A stretch of 64,000 bases of DNA from Thalassomonas haliotis (GCF_028657945.1 NZ_CP059693.1:1116001-1180000); one strand, 5' to 3'; counted from the first letter of the stretch, positions 34,540-44,165 are shown. Notes: a model not told the origin generated them from the sequence alone. Program-made: numbers and translations.

Positions 34540-35541
34540 TCAGGCATTAATACAACAGTTTTTACCGGCACTTTTCGCCTGGTATAAGGCCTGATCCGCC
34601 CGCTGAAAAAAAGAGGGCCAGCTATTGTCGTCTGCCATTTCGGCGATGCCGACAGAAATTGTGATCGGCGGTAAAAAGGTGTTTGATTTCCTTTGGATCA
34701 GCTTGAGATCGGCAACGGACAGGCGGATCTGCTCGGCGAGTGCTCTTGCCTGGGTCAGGGATTGGTCGGGGGTGACGATAAGAAACTCCTCTCCGCCGTA
34801 ACGGGTGGCAAGATCGGCTTCCGATACCGAAGATTTGATGATTTTCGCCACCCGCTGGATAACCTTGTCACCAACCTGGTGGCCAAAGGTATCATTAATC
34901 TTCTTAAAGTCATCAATATCGATCACCAGGGATGAGTGCCTGCCTTTAATATCCAGTGCCTGGAGTTTATCGTCGCAACCCCTGCGGTTTAATAAACCGG
35001 TTAAAGCGTCATGCACCGCTTCTTCCCGGGATTCTTTTAATTTGGTTTTTAATAAGGTGACTTCTTCACTGGTTTTCGCCAGTTCATCGGACAACTTTTG
35101 GTGCTGTTTTTGGGCATTGCTTATGGTGCCGATCAGGAAGTGGACAATATTTTTGAGCGGCTTGTGCAATACATCATCACTTAGGGCATGATCCGCTTTT
35201 GCCAGGTTGGCTAAAATAACCTCTTCGCTTTGTGCCTGATCATCTATTTTATCCAGGGTCTGGCTCAATGTTTGTTCAAAGGGTTGTAATAAGTTATTTT
35301 CGATGTTGTCGCTGTTGGATAAAAACTTAACAAATAAGTCATCGAGCAGAACACCGTCAAGGGCGTTTTTTTGGGTTAACTGGAAATCGATCTCTGCCGT
35401 TAATTCGCTGTTTCTCTGGCCAAGGTAGTGATAAATAACCGAATAATTAATCGGGCTTGGGGCTATGCTGTGTTCAGTCAAAAAGGTGAGGGTTTCTTTA
35501 CTTAACGCTGATGCCGACTGATAGTTGTCATAAATGTGCAT
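34540..35541 (-). CDS. soluble diguanylate cyclase (GGDEF)
   Basis: A 333-aa cytoplasmic protein that would make cyclic di-GMP. The first 170 residues are helical with a coiled-coil-like stretch (KLSDELAKTSEEVTLLKTKLKESREE). The GGDEF domain follows: DALTGLLNRRG, LVIDIDDFKKINDTFGH and active-site RYGGEEFLIV. The inhibitory RxxD I-site position reads SEAD, so product inhibition through that site is unlikely. No membrane segment. It is followed, in the same direction, by the giant kinase-GGDEF gene upstream, so c-di-GMP signalling is concentrated here. Confidence 0.92.
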   Translation of the reverse strand: MHIYDNYQSASALSKETLTFLTEHSIAPSPINYSVIYHYLGQRNSELTAEIDFQLTQKNALDGVLLDDLFVKFLSNSDNIENNLLQPFEQTLSQTLDKIDDQAQSEEVILANLAKADHALSDDVLHKPLKNIVHFLIGTISNAQKQHQKLSDELAKTSEEVTLLKTKLKESREEAVHDALTGLLNRRGCDDKLQALDIKGRHSSLVIDIDDFKKINDTFGHQVGDKVIQRVAKIIKSSVSEADLATRYGGEEFLIVTPDQSLTQARALAEQIRLSVADLKLIQRKSNTFLPPITISVGIAEMADDNSWPSFFQRADQALYQAKSAGKNCCINA

Positions 35542-35844
35542 GGTATTCCTTTAAGCGTCTCTGTGGTAAATCCATGTTGTCTTTGTTAAGCCCAGTTAAA
35601 ATGATTTTTCAACAACAGATAATCAACCAAAGAGCCTAATACTTATTCTTATTATTTTTTTGTTTATTATAGGCTAAATTTTGCGCGCGCATATTCTAGC
35701 AACAAACTAACATTTGCTTCAATCACGATATCGGATCCCGGGTAAGATTTTTAATCTGGATCAAAATTTTTTGCCCCTTGCCCGGGGAGAGTGGCGCAAG
35801 TGGGTTTTTAATTTTGTATCCGGGATTGCGGTCCGTCAAACCGC
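35542..35844. other. gap between the two diguanylate cyclase genes
   Basis: 303 bp. An AT-rich block at 35600-35670 and GCGCGCGC at about 35684 probably belong to the promoter of the smaller cyclase. No repeat or gene was seen. Confidence 0.4.
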
Positions 35845-38800
35845 TCAAGTCCCTTGCCTGGGTTCGGCATAATGGCTACTTTCCAGCTCTATGGCGGCAA
35901 AGCGATTGCGGCCATTGGTTTTTGCCTGGTAAAGGGCTTTATTTGCAGCGCTCAGCATAACTTCTGCAGAGCTTTGTACCCCGGTTTTTGCTGTTGCTAT
36001 GCCCAGGCTTACGGTTAAAATGTTCGCGGCATCGGAGCAGGGGTGGGGGAGCGCTAATCTGCGGATTGACTTGCATAATAAGGTTGCGGTTTTATGGGCA
36101 TGCTTTAAGTCGGTCTCAGGAAGAATAATGGCAAACTCTTCTCCGCCAAAGCGGGCGATACTTTCTCCCGAGCGTTTCAGTAACTTTTGTATGCAGCGGG
36201 CAACTTTAACCAGGGCTTCATCCCCGGCCATATGATCATAGTTGTCGTTATAACGCCTGAAATAATCAATATCCAGTAAAATTAACGACAGGTAGCGCTG
36301 GTTTCTTGCAGCGCGTGTTATTTCCAAAGTTAATTGCCGGTGGAAGTATACCCGGTTATGGAGTCCGGTAAGTTCATCAAGCTGGACATTCTGGTTAAGC
36401 TGATGCTCTGTTTTGACCAATGCCTCTTGTGTCTGTTTGAGTTTTTCGGCCAGCTGGCTGTTTTCCAGGGCGCAGGCAATAATGCCGGCGGCTGTTTTAA
36501 GCAAAGCGATTTCGGGCTCAGTCCAGGAGTGCTGGTTGGTTGAGCCGTCGAAGGCGATAAAACCTGGATTTTCGGCTTTATCTGATAAGCAGGTGATGAC
36601 CCCTGAGTTGAATTGGTATCGGGCCAGGCCTTGATTAAAATCCGCTGCCGGAGCGGGGATTTCTGCTAATGACTGAAAGGAAAAGCAGTTCTTTTCTTCG
36701 ATAAAACGGATAAAGTTCTTGTACCTGGTGATATTGATATCAAGCGGCAGCTTGCTGGTTTTGAAATGCCAGCTGTGGCTGATTTTCAGTATCTTGCCTT
36801 TGCTGAGATAGACATAGATATTATCAAGCTGGCAAAAGTTTCCTAAAACGGCGAGTGCCCGGGCTATTTCCCTGTCGTATTCATCCGCCGGCAAGTTTGT
36901 CAGTTGATTTGATAACTCAGCCAGCAGGGACGCGAACTCGGCTTTGAATTTTAATGCCTGGGTTTGGCTTTTTACCCGGAGATCGAGCTCCCGGCTCAGG
37001 CGGGCATTTTCCAATAGCATGGCTGAAAAACCTGAGATCAGCTTTAAGCTGGTCAGGTGCTCCCGGGTAAAGGCATAGCTGGAGATTTGGTTTTCCAGGT
37101 ATATCAGGCCGCTTACTTTTCCACGGCTGAATAAGGCACAGCAGAGAATGGAGCCGGGTTTATGTGTTTTTATATAATTATCCCGGCTAAACTGGCTTTG
37201 TTGGTGGGGGTTGGCAAGCAGCAGGTCTTTGCCCAGGCGAAGGTTATATTCGATCAGGGATAGCGGGAGCTTATCCTGAGCCGGAGATTCATGTTGCAAT
37301 ACCCGGATATCCGCCTGCCCGGCCCCAAGCTGATATTGTGCTTCGATAAACCAGTGTTCGCTGTCCGGCTCCTGCAATATCAGGATGGCCTTGTCGGCGC
37401 CGGCATTTTCAGCCGTCAGGCAGATTAATTGTTGTAACAGTTTTTCCTGGCTGCTTTCCCCGGCAAGGGCCTGGTGGAGTTTATCCAGGGTATGGTTATC
37501 AAGCGGCAGATGTTTGTTGTCTTCGGGTATTGGTAACGGCGTTTGGGCCGGGAGCGGCATCAGCCGGGCATAATGCTCTTTAATTTGTCTGACGGGAATG
37601 GCAAAGCCCCAGCCCTGATAAAGATAGAGGGCTTGCTGCAGGTACATGGCGGCAATTTTAATATGTCCTTTGTGTTGCAAATAGGCGGCATAACATTTAT
37701 TTGCCAGTGCCAGGTAATGTTTGTACCGGGTTTGCTCCAATGATGAAATGGCGGCTTCATATTTTTGCATCACACTACTGTGGTTTTCCCTTGAAATCCG
37801 GGCAGATTCGGCCGACATCAACAGGTATTTATGTAAATAATTGCCCGGGTTTAGCTCACTCCAGTTTTTCATTTGCCTGAGCAGGCTATTAATTTTACTC
37901 TTGGCCTTTTTCTGATGTTCTTCATTAGTATACTGATTGAAATTTCCGGTTAAAATCAGGCAGAGGTGGAAGTTGTTAAAAGGGATCAGTATAGTGCCGG
38001 GATTAAAGCGGTTCCCCTGCTCACATTGAGAAATAGCTTGTTCTGGTGTTTGCATTTGTTCTAATACCAAGGCCCGGTATAGCCTTGCGCTATAATAAAA
38101 ACCCAAAGCGACCGGGTTATGCTGATGCTTGGTAAGAAAGATATCCTGGTTAAAGGCAATGCCTATTTTTAAATCAAAAGATGAAACCCCGGATAAGCTC
38201 GTCAGCAGCTGGCTGGAAAAGGGTAAAAACAGTTCCTGTAAATGCCCGGATTCATGCTCAAGGTGGAATTGATAGAAATTGGCCGCCTCCCGGGAAAGCT
38301 GGTCGAAATGTTTGCCGCTGAAAAAACCGGTTATCAGCAGCCAGATGGCGCTATAACCTGCGGTAGTAAAATCGCCGCAGTCCAGAGAATATTCAAAAGC
38401 ACTTTGGAAAATTTCTTCCTGTGCTTCAAGCGGGCGGTGCCAGTGTCCGCTGGCGGCTGAGAGCATTAATACTTTTCCTTTAATTTCATTATTATCATAC
38501 GTCTGTATAAGATCGAGTGCGAGCCGGGAAAACTTGTTGGCCTGTTGGTAATCTTCCCGGGCAGAATATAGCGTAAAGGCATAGTTCATATAACCATAAG
38601 CCGAGTATTCATTGTTGCCCTGTTTCAGGCTTAAAGCCGTCATTTTGGCGGAAAGCCAGCCCAGGGTGTTTATCCTTCCGAGAAAATAAACCGGCATCCA
38701 GAGATAGCTCAGGAGCTTCATGGCATATTTTATTTCATCGGATGACTCAGGGCCTTTAGAGCCTGTTTTGGCATTCAAGGCTGCTTGCTTTGTTTTTTCC

Positions 38801-41457
38801 TCGAACAAGGCGGTGAGTTTTTTGATGCCATGGTGTTCATGTAAAAACAGCTTTTCCGCCAGGTTTTCATTTTCGGGAAATTCAATGGCAAGCAGGCCTA
38901 AGCCTCTTTGTCCCGAGGTGACGGCCTGGCTAAAGTCACCGCTGAGATTTGCCTGCATCATCTTGGTGGTATAAAGCTCCAGCAGGTCTTTTCTTTCCTT
39001 GATATGGTTAAGTACCACAGGATATAAATTATCGGCACGGTCAAAATGCCCGGACAAATACTCGGCTTGAATTAATGCCAGGTAGACGGTAAAAGTCAGA
39101 TCGAAATGGGATGACCAGCTATTTTCAGGTAATAATTTTCTGGCCTGTCGGCTCAATTCGGCCGATGCCTGATAAGCGCTTGAAGCGCGAGCTATGGCTG
39201 CCGCTTTTATATTTAATTTTATGACTTCTATGATGCCGAAAGGGTTGGTGATCAGCGCAGCTCCCAGGTTCAGGTGGGCCACTTCTTCAAAGAGCTGTTC
39301 ATTACTGGGGTTGCCGCGTTCGAACAGCAAGCAGCCGAGATTATAATGTATAAGCTGTTTTTGCTGAGGCGTCAGCAGGGAGTAGGCCGCCTGCTGCACC
39401 TTGTCATGAAGAAATTTCAGTTTAAAGATCAATAACCGGGCAGAAATCAGTACCTGGCTTGATAATTCCGGTTCGGATAAGGGCTGGATCAGCCTGGCCT
39501 CAAGTGCCGGCAATAACTCCTGGTAGCATTGCTCCGGCGAAGTTTTGCTGAGGGCTGCCAGGGTATTTAGGTTAAACCTGCTGCCGGCACATGAGGCCAG
39601 TTTTAATAACTCCAGGGTATGCTTTGGCAGTGCTTTTAACTTAGCCACCATAAAATTAATGACATTATCTGTGATATTGGCGGAGGTGATTTTTTTGAGA
39701 TCCCAATGCCAGCTTTTTTGTCCGCTATCGAAGCTGATGAAGTTTTTCCGGTAAAGTTCAGAGATAAATTCCTTGATAAAAAAAGGGTTGCCTAAGGTTT
39801 TTTCCCGGATCAATTCTGCCAGTTCAGTGACGTTTTTTGTTTTGCTAACCAGGCTGTCGGCTAAAAAGTGCCTGATATCGCCCTGGGATAAGGGGGCAAG
39901 GGAGATGTTGGTCACGGGAACGTTTTTGGCTTTAAGTTGATTGAGCAGAGTAGCTAAAGCGTGGTTCTCACCGGGTTCACTTTTTCGGTAGGCGCCGAGT
40001 AGGTAGAAATAACCCAGGCTTTTATCCAGCAGCAGGGATTGGATTAACTGCCCGGACGCCATATCCAGCCATTGTAAATCGTCGATAAAGATAACCAGCG
40101 GGTGCTGGGGCTGGCAAAACAGATGGATAAATTTTTTTAATACCTGTCTGAAGCGATTTTCATTTTCCCGGGGGCCCAGTTCGGGCAGGGCAGGCGGCTC
40201 GCCGGTGATAAGCTTTAGTTCCGGCAATAAATCCGTTAATACCTGGATATTGCTGTCCAGGGTATTGTTTATCCTGGTTTTCCACCCCGCCAATTGCTCT
40301 TTTGAGCTGCTTAGTATGATGGTAAGCAATTGTTTAAAGGCATAAATAAAGGCGGAGTAGGGGATGCTTTTGGCATAGCGGTTGAATTTTCCCCGGATGA
40401 AATAGCCTTTAAAACCGGTCAGGGGTTGATAGACTTCCTGTATCAGGGTGGTTTTTCCTATGCCCGACTCTCCGGAGACTAACATTATGGCAACCTGGCC
40501 CTGGCTGATGTCTTGCAGTTTTTGCCGTATTTGTTCAACTTGCCGGCTCCGGCCATATATTTTTTGGGAGATTTGCAGCTGGCACGGATGATCTTCAGCG
40601 GCGAGGGAGAAACGCTTAAGGGGCTGATTTTTGTTAGCCTGTTCAAGGCACAACTTCAGATCATGTATGATCCCCCTGGTGGAGCAGTATCTTTGTTCTG
40701 AATTTTTCGCCAGTAATTTCATGCAGATATCTGATATTATCTCAGGCACGTCTTCATTTATTAAGCTGGGCGACGGTGGCTGCTTGGCCATATGGCTGTA
40801 GATTAACTCCAGGGGATCGCTATCCTCAAAAGGGAGGCGTCCGGTAAACAGTAAATAGATGATCCCTCCTAAAGCATAATAATCGCTGCGATAGTCCAGT
40901 AAGCGGTTCATACGTCCCGACTGCTCCGGCGACAGATAAGCGAGATTGCCGGTTAACTGTTCTCTGGCTTTTAATGCCGGGGCTTCACGGTTGAATTCAG
41001 CTGCTATCGAGAAATCAATGATTTTGACTTGCCGTGTGGTGGGATTGATCAGGACATGCGCCGGACAGAGGGCTTTATGAATAATATTTTGTTCATGGAT
41101 ATCGGCTAATGCTTTACAGATCTCGATGCAATAGTAGAGCTTGTCTGGTGTTGAAAAGTGCTGCTTTGTCAGCAGGGACTGTAATGAGCTGCCCTGGAAG
41201 TCTTCCAATACCAGCACGGGTTTTTCCTGGCTGGTGATTAAGTCATAAGTCGCAGGCACCCGGGGGCTGGATAAGCGGCTTAAGGCTTTATATTCCTGTT
41301 TATAGCGGGTGAGGGCTTGGCTGCTGGGGAAGTCTTGGTTAAGCAGTTTAAGGATAACGCTTTGTTGATCTTTTTTTCTGATAGCGCGAAAGATAAGGCA
41401 GCTTGTACTTTCATATATTTGTTGTTGTAACTGATATCCGTTAATTTCCGCTTTCAT
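35845..41457 (-). CDS. giant kinase-like / AAA ATPase / GAF / GGDEF signalling protein
   Basis: A 1870-aa cytoplasmic protein. A Ser/Thr-kinase-like domain spans about 1-270 (K37 in VILK, DFS at 148-150). An AAA_16/STAND ATPase follows from about 300 (Walker A GESGIGKT 329-336, Walker B VIFIDDLQWLD), then a long helical TPR-like middle, one or two GAF-like regions (about 1340-1500 and 1540-1690) and a GGDEF domain (GGEEF 1771-1775). The catalytic loop reads HKALCPAHVLIN: the HxD Asp is Ala129, so phosphotransfer is doubtful. Relatives usually end in a histidine kinase. Confidence 0.9.
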   Translation of the reverse strand: MKAEINGYQLQQQIYESTSCLIFRAIRKKDQQSVILKLLNQDFPSSQALTRYKQEYKALSRLSSPRVPATYDLITSQEKPVLVLEDFQGSSLQSLLTKQHFSTPDKLYYCIEICKALADIHEQNIIHKALCPAHVLINPTTRQVKIIDFSIAAEFNREAPALKAREQLTGNLAYLSPEQSGRMNRLLDYRSDYYALGGIIYLLFTGRLPFEDSDPLELIYSHMAKQPPSPSLINEDVPEIISDICMKLLAKNSEQRYCSTRGIIHDLKLCLEQANKNQPLKRFSLAAEDHPCQLQISQKIYGRSRQVEQIRQKLQDISQGQVAIMLVSGESGIGKTTLIQEVYQPLTGFKGYFIRGKFNRYAKSIPYSAFIYAFKQLLTIILSSSKEQLAGWKTRINNTLDSNIQVLTDLLPELKLITGEPPALPELGPRENENRFRQVLKKFIHLFCQPQHPLVIFIDDLQWLDMASGQLIQSLLLDKSLGYFYLLGAYRKSEPGENHALATLLNQLKAKNVPVTNISLAPLSQGDIRHFLADSLVSKTKNVTELAELIREKTLGNPFFIKEFISELYRKNFISFDSGQKSWHWDLKKITSANITDNVINFMVAKLKALPKHTLELLKLASCAGSRFNLNTLAALSKTSPEQCYQELLPALEARLIQPLSEPELSSQVLISARLLIFKLKFLHDKVQQAAYSLLTPQQKQLIHYNLGCLLFERGNPSNEQLFEEVAHLNLGAALITNPFGIIEVIKLNIKAAAIARASSAYQASAELSRQARKLLPENSWSSHFDLTFTVYLALIQAEYLSGHFDRADNLYPVVLNHIKERKDLLELYTTKMMQANLSGDFSQAVTSGQRGLGLLAIEFPENENLAEKLFLHEHHGIKKLTALFEEKTKQAALNAKTGSKGPESSDEIKYAMKLLSYLWMPVYFLGRINTLGWLSAKMTALSLKQGNNEYSAYGYMNYAFTLYSAREDYQQANKFSRLALDLIQTYDNNEIKGKVLMLSAASGHWHRPLEAQEEIFQSAFEYSLDCGDFTTAGYSAIWLLITGFFSGKHFDQLSREAANFYQFHLEHESGHLQELFLPFSSQLLTSLSGVSSFDLKIGIAFNQDIFLTKHQHNPVALGFYYSARLYRALVLEQMQTPEQAISQCEQGNRFNPGTILIPFNNFHLCLILTGNFNQYTNEEHQKKAKSKINSLLRQMKNWSELNPGNYLHKYLLMSAESARISRENHSSVMQKYEAAISSLEQTRYKHYLALANKCYAAYLQHKGHIKIAAMYLQQALYLYQGWGFAIPVRQIKEHYARLMPLPAQTPLPIPEDNKHLPLDNHTLDKLHQALAGESSQEKLLQQLICLTAENAGADKAILILQEPDSEHWFIEAQYQLGAGQADIRVLQHESPAQDKLPLSLIEYNLRLGKDLLLANPHQQSQFSRDNYIKTHKPGSILCCALFSRGKVSGLIYLENQISSYAFTREHLTSLKLISGFSAMLLENARLSRELDLRVKSQTQALKFKAEFASLLAELSNQLTNLPADEYDREIARALAVLGNFCQLDNIYVYLSKGKILKISHSWHFKTSKLPLDINITRYKNFIRFIEEKNCFSFQSLAEIPAPAADFNQGLARYQFNSGVITCLSDKAENPGFIAFDGSTNQHSWTEPEIALLKTAAGIIACALENSQLAEKLKQTQEALVKTEHQLNQNVQLDELTGLHNRVYFHRQLTLEITRAARNQRYLSLILLDIDYFRRYNDNYDHMAGDEALVKVARCIQKLLKRSGESIARFGGEEFAIILPETDLKHAHKTATLLCKSIRRLALPHPCSDAANILTVSLGIATAKTGVQSSAEVMLSAANKALYQAKTNGRNRFAAIELESSHYAEPRQGT

Positions 41458-41681
41458 CCTGGGATCCCTAAGCTGTCACTTATTGAGTATAGAATAGACA
41501 TTTATCCGGGATGAGAATATTTTTGAGAAAGCCGCTGAAAATAAGTGACTTGCTGTTGGCAATGTGGCGGGGGTGGAAAAGAAAAAACAAAAATATTTCC
41601 AGTTCTTTAGTGCCGGATGGGCCTTGTTCTGATAGATTAAATGAGTAAGTGTCAATCATGAATAACAGCCAGGAGATAAAC

Positions 41682-42230
41682 ATGGCATTTGAAGTTAAAT
41701 TCGAGTTGAAAGAGTCGGATCTGGAGTACTTTCGTGAAGTAATGAGAAAGGCACAGGCAGGCACTAAGACCTTGGATGAAAGTCAGATTTTAAATAATGC
41801 AAAAAGCCTTAGCGGTGATGTTAAAGGTAATGTGCCGGAATTTGTCAGCATGCGTCTTAAGAAGTTAGAGACCTTAGTGGCGATGATCGAAGACAGCGAA
41901 TGGAAATTGCCGGAAGAAGAGCGTGCCGATGTGCTTAGTGCATTGGCTTATTTCAGTGAGCCTGAAGATTTGGTTCCGGATCATATCCCGGTGTTGGGTT
42001 TCCTTGATGATGCCATTATGATCGAGTTGGTTGCCGAAGAATTACAGGACGATATTGACGCTTTTGAAGAGTTTTGTGCTTATCGCGAGCGTGAAGAAGC
42101 AAGAGCCGGTGATAATCCCATTACCCGGGAAGAATGGTTGGATTCAAAACGACGCGAATTACACAGTCGTTTGCGCCACCGCCGCAGCACCAGGCGTTCG
42201 GGTCGTTCCTCGTTCCGCTCCATTTTTTAA
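41682..42230 (+). CDS. YkvA-like DUF1232 protein
   Basis: A 182-aa protein containing a DUF1232 segment (DVLSALAYFSEPEDLVPDHIPVLGFLDDAIMIELV), including the conserved P-D-x-I-P and G-x-x-D-D. The flanks are charged, and the C-terminus is Arg/Ser-rich (RLRHRRSTRRSGRSSFRSIF). In-frame GTG and ATG occur upstream, but the ATG at 41682 has AGGAG six bases before it and is chosen. Function of the domain is unknown. It is followed by a terminator and a 51-bp repeat array. Confidence 0.8.
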   Translation: MAFEVKFELKESDLEYFREVMRKAQAGTKTLDESQILNNAKSLSGDVKGNVPEFVSMRLKKLETLVAMIEDSEWKLPEEERADVLSALAYFSEPEDLVPDHIPVLGFLDDAIMIELVAEELQDDIDAFEEFCAYREREEARAGDNPITREEWLDSKRRELHSRLRHRRSTRRSGRSSFRSIF

Positions 42231-42248
42231 TGGTAAAACAGGAATTAT

Positions 42249-42276
42249 AAAAAAACGCTCAATCGAGCGTTTTTTT
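42249..42276 (+). terminator. terminator after the ykvA-like gene
   Basis: The stem AAAACGCTC / GAGCGTTTT with an AATC loop is followed by TTT. It ends directly where the 51-bp array begins. Confidence 0.9.
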
Positions 42277-42445
42277 ATGTTCAGGATGAACGGTATACTG
42301 CAATGGCATGGATGCCAAAGAGCAGTGATGTTCAGGATGAACGGTATACTGCAATGGCATGGATGCCAAAGAGCAGTGATGTTCAGGATGAACGGTATAC
42401 TGCAATGGCATGGATGCCAAAGAGCAGTGATGTTCAGGATGAACG
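42277..42445 (+). repeat. 51-bp tandem array with GGA hairpins
   Basis: Units begin at ATGTTCAGG positions 42277, 42328 and 42379, with a partial fourth at 42430, all 51 bp apart and identical by eye. Each carries GTTCA-GGA-TGAAC and TGGCA-TGGA-TGCCA. Because 51 is divisible by three, a spurious repeated frame results. It lies between the ykvA-like gene and convergent slyD. Confidence 0.92.
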
Positions 42446-42536
42446 GTCAACTTACCTGTTCCCGACGTAAGTTAACTACCTGCAGCCCTTGCAGGCAATG
42501 CTGTGGTGACACGGATGTCAAAAAAGCAGCATTAAC
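42446..42536. repeat. degenerate hairpins between the array and slyD
   Basis: Contains CTGCA-GCCCT-TGCAG (about 42480-42494) and GACA-CGGA-TGTC (about 42508-42519). The latter is followed by an AAAGCAG-like tail similar to the one in the array units. It looks like a diverged unit of the same family, with its arms changed in step. Confidence 0.5.
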
Positions 42537-43025
42537 CTAGTGGCTATGGCCGCAACCGCCTTCACCGTGCACATGGCCGTGGCTTAACTCTTCTTCCGTA
42601 GCATCTCTGACTTCAAGAATTTCCACGTCAAAGTTGAGGTCTATACCGGCTAACGGGTGATTGCCGTCTACGGTGATTTCATCATCGCTGATATCTATGA
42701 CAATAACGGTTTGTTCGCCATCATCTGTGGTTGCCCGTAGCTGGGTACCGACATCCAGATCTTCTATGCCTTCAAACATGGCTTTAGGAACATTCTGGAC
42801 AAAGTTATCATTGCGCTCGCCATAGGCTTGATCTGCGTTTACCGAGACTTCAAATTTATCGCCGACCTGATGATCGAGCAGGGCATCTTCCAATCCAGGG
42901 ATCAGGTAACCTGTGCCATGAATAACCGCCAACGGCTGATGGTCGTATGAACTGTCAATTAAAGTGCCTTCACTGTCGGATACGGCATAATGCATGACTA
43001 CGACTTTGTTGCTACTAATTTTCAT
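42537..43025 (-). CDS. slyD: FKBP-type peptidyl-prolyl isomerase SlyD
   Basis: A 162-aa prolyl isomerase and metallochaperone. The FKBP part begins MKISSNKVVVMHYAVSDSEGTLIDSS, the IF (insert-in-flap) chaperone domain lies in the middle (FEVSVNADQAYGERNDN), and NHPLAGIDLNFDVEILEVRDAT is conserved. The short His-rich tail HGHVHGEGGCGHSH would bind Ni or Zn. In E. coli SlyD supplies Ni to hydrogenase maturation. It runs leftward, convergent with the ykvA-like gene. Confidence 0.95.
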   Translation of the reverse strand: MKISSNKVVVMHYAVSDSEGTLIDSSYDHQPLAVIHGTGYLIPGLEDALLDHQVGDKFEVSVNADQAYGERNDNFVQNVPKAMFEGIEDLDVGTQLRATTDDGEQTVIVIDISDDEITVDGNHPLAGIDLNFDVEILEVRDATEEELSHGHVHGEGGCGHSH

Positions 43026-43070
43026 GTGAATTCCTGATTTGTTAAGTGGATTAAAATATTTGTATTCGAT

Positions 43071-44036
43071 TTATTTGGCTAATGAATAAGGTAAGGCGGC
43101 AACAGACAGTGATATTTGCGGCTGCTGCTTAAGTCTCAGTGGTGTATCTGTCTCTATATCTGTTGCCAGTACCGCCTGAATATAACTTTGTCCGTTATCT
43201 GCCTGGTAAGATTTCAAGACATCACCCGCCTTACGCCAGTTTTCACCCAGTTGCTGTTCGATAATATCGCCGGATTGGGCTGACCCCTGGTGTGCTGTTA
43301 ATGAGTATAAGGCGCGTTTATTTTTCCCCAGGTATTGCATTCTGGCAACGGTTTCTTGCCCCAGGTAGCAGCCTTTGGTAAAACTGATGCCGTTAATGGC
43401 TTGTAGGTTTAACATCTGCGGCACATATTCCAGCAGGGCGTTTTGCTCCAGTATAGGAAATCCTTCGGTTATTTCTATTAGATCCCATAAAGGTGAGGAG
43501 TAAAGTGTTAATGCCAGAGGTTCAATGGCTTTAGTGAGCTGCTCCTGCGGGCCGATAAGCAAATAGCGTGTGATTTCTCCCGGCAGATAAACCAAAGTGG
43601 TATCGCCGTTTTCTACCACTGGGGTCATGTTGTCCGGTATCTGCGGGTAGATTTTTTGGATCTCTGTTTCCGCTTTTTTTCCGGCTAAGGCATAAAAACT
43701 AAGGTTATTGCTCTGGCTAATGTCGACCTTGGCAAAAACGCCAAATTTTTGTAATTCTGCCAGCGACGCTTCCAGGCTGCTTTTAGGCTGTAGCAGCAAA
43801 TGTGCGCTCTTATGGTTAAGCAGGCGAAATACCGAGAGCACTTTCCCCTTGGCATTGCAATGGGCGCCAATGGTCAAGCTGCGATCATTTGTTTCGTTGA
43901 CATCACAGGTCACCTGGCCCTGCAGATATTTACCTTGTTCTTCTCCCGATAATGCGATGGCGCTGTAATCGGTTAAGGCAATAAGAAAAGTCTCGGGAAG
44001 TTGCTCAATAGCCGGCAGGGAAGGGTCAATAGTCAT
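43071..44036 (-). CDS. ygfZ: tRNA-modifying / Fe-S maturation protein YgfZ
   Basis: A 321-aa folate-binding protein supporting Fe-S cluster enzymes such as MiaB. The signature is KGCYLGQETVARMQYLGKNKR, with the conserved Cys. The N-terminal part includes LQGQVTCDVNE. It is divergent from sdhE, the usual gene order in gammaproteobacteria, and 45 bp downstream of it is slyD's start region. Length is standard. Confidence 0.93.
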   Translation of the reverse strand: MTIDPSLPAIEQLPETFLIALTDYSAIALSGEEQGKYLQGQVTCDVNETNDRSLTIGAHCNAKGKVLSVFRLLNHKSAHLLLQPKSSLEASLAELQKFGVFAKVDISQSNNLSFYALAGKKAETEIQKIYPQIPDNMTPVVENGDTTLVYLPGEITRYLLIGPQEQLTKAIEPLALTLYSSPLWDLIEITEGFPILEQNALLEYVPQMLNLQAINGISFTKGCYLGQETVARMQYLGKNKRALYSLTAHQGSAQSGDIIEQQLGENWRKAGDVLKSYQADNGQSYIQAVLATDIETDTPLRLKQQPQISLSVAALPYSLAK

Positions 44037-44165
44037 AGAATTTAAATAGCCTGGGAATTAATTATTATAGCAATGAGGGCTATTTAAAAAAAAACAAGGA
44101 TCAGCCGCGTTTTTTCTTGGTGAAATTGATAGAATATGGCTAATGTTAAACTTTTATGGTGTGTT

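Noticed and set aside
42031-42540. 169-codon frame with a 17-residue repeat
   Set aside because: It arises because the 51-bp DNA repeat is divisible by three. It runs through the ykvA-like gene in another frame and through a terminator, with no start signal.
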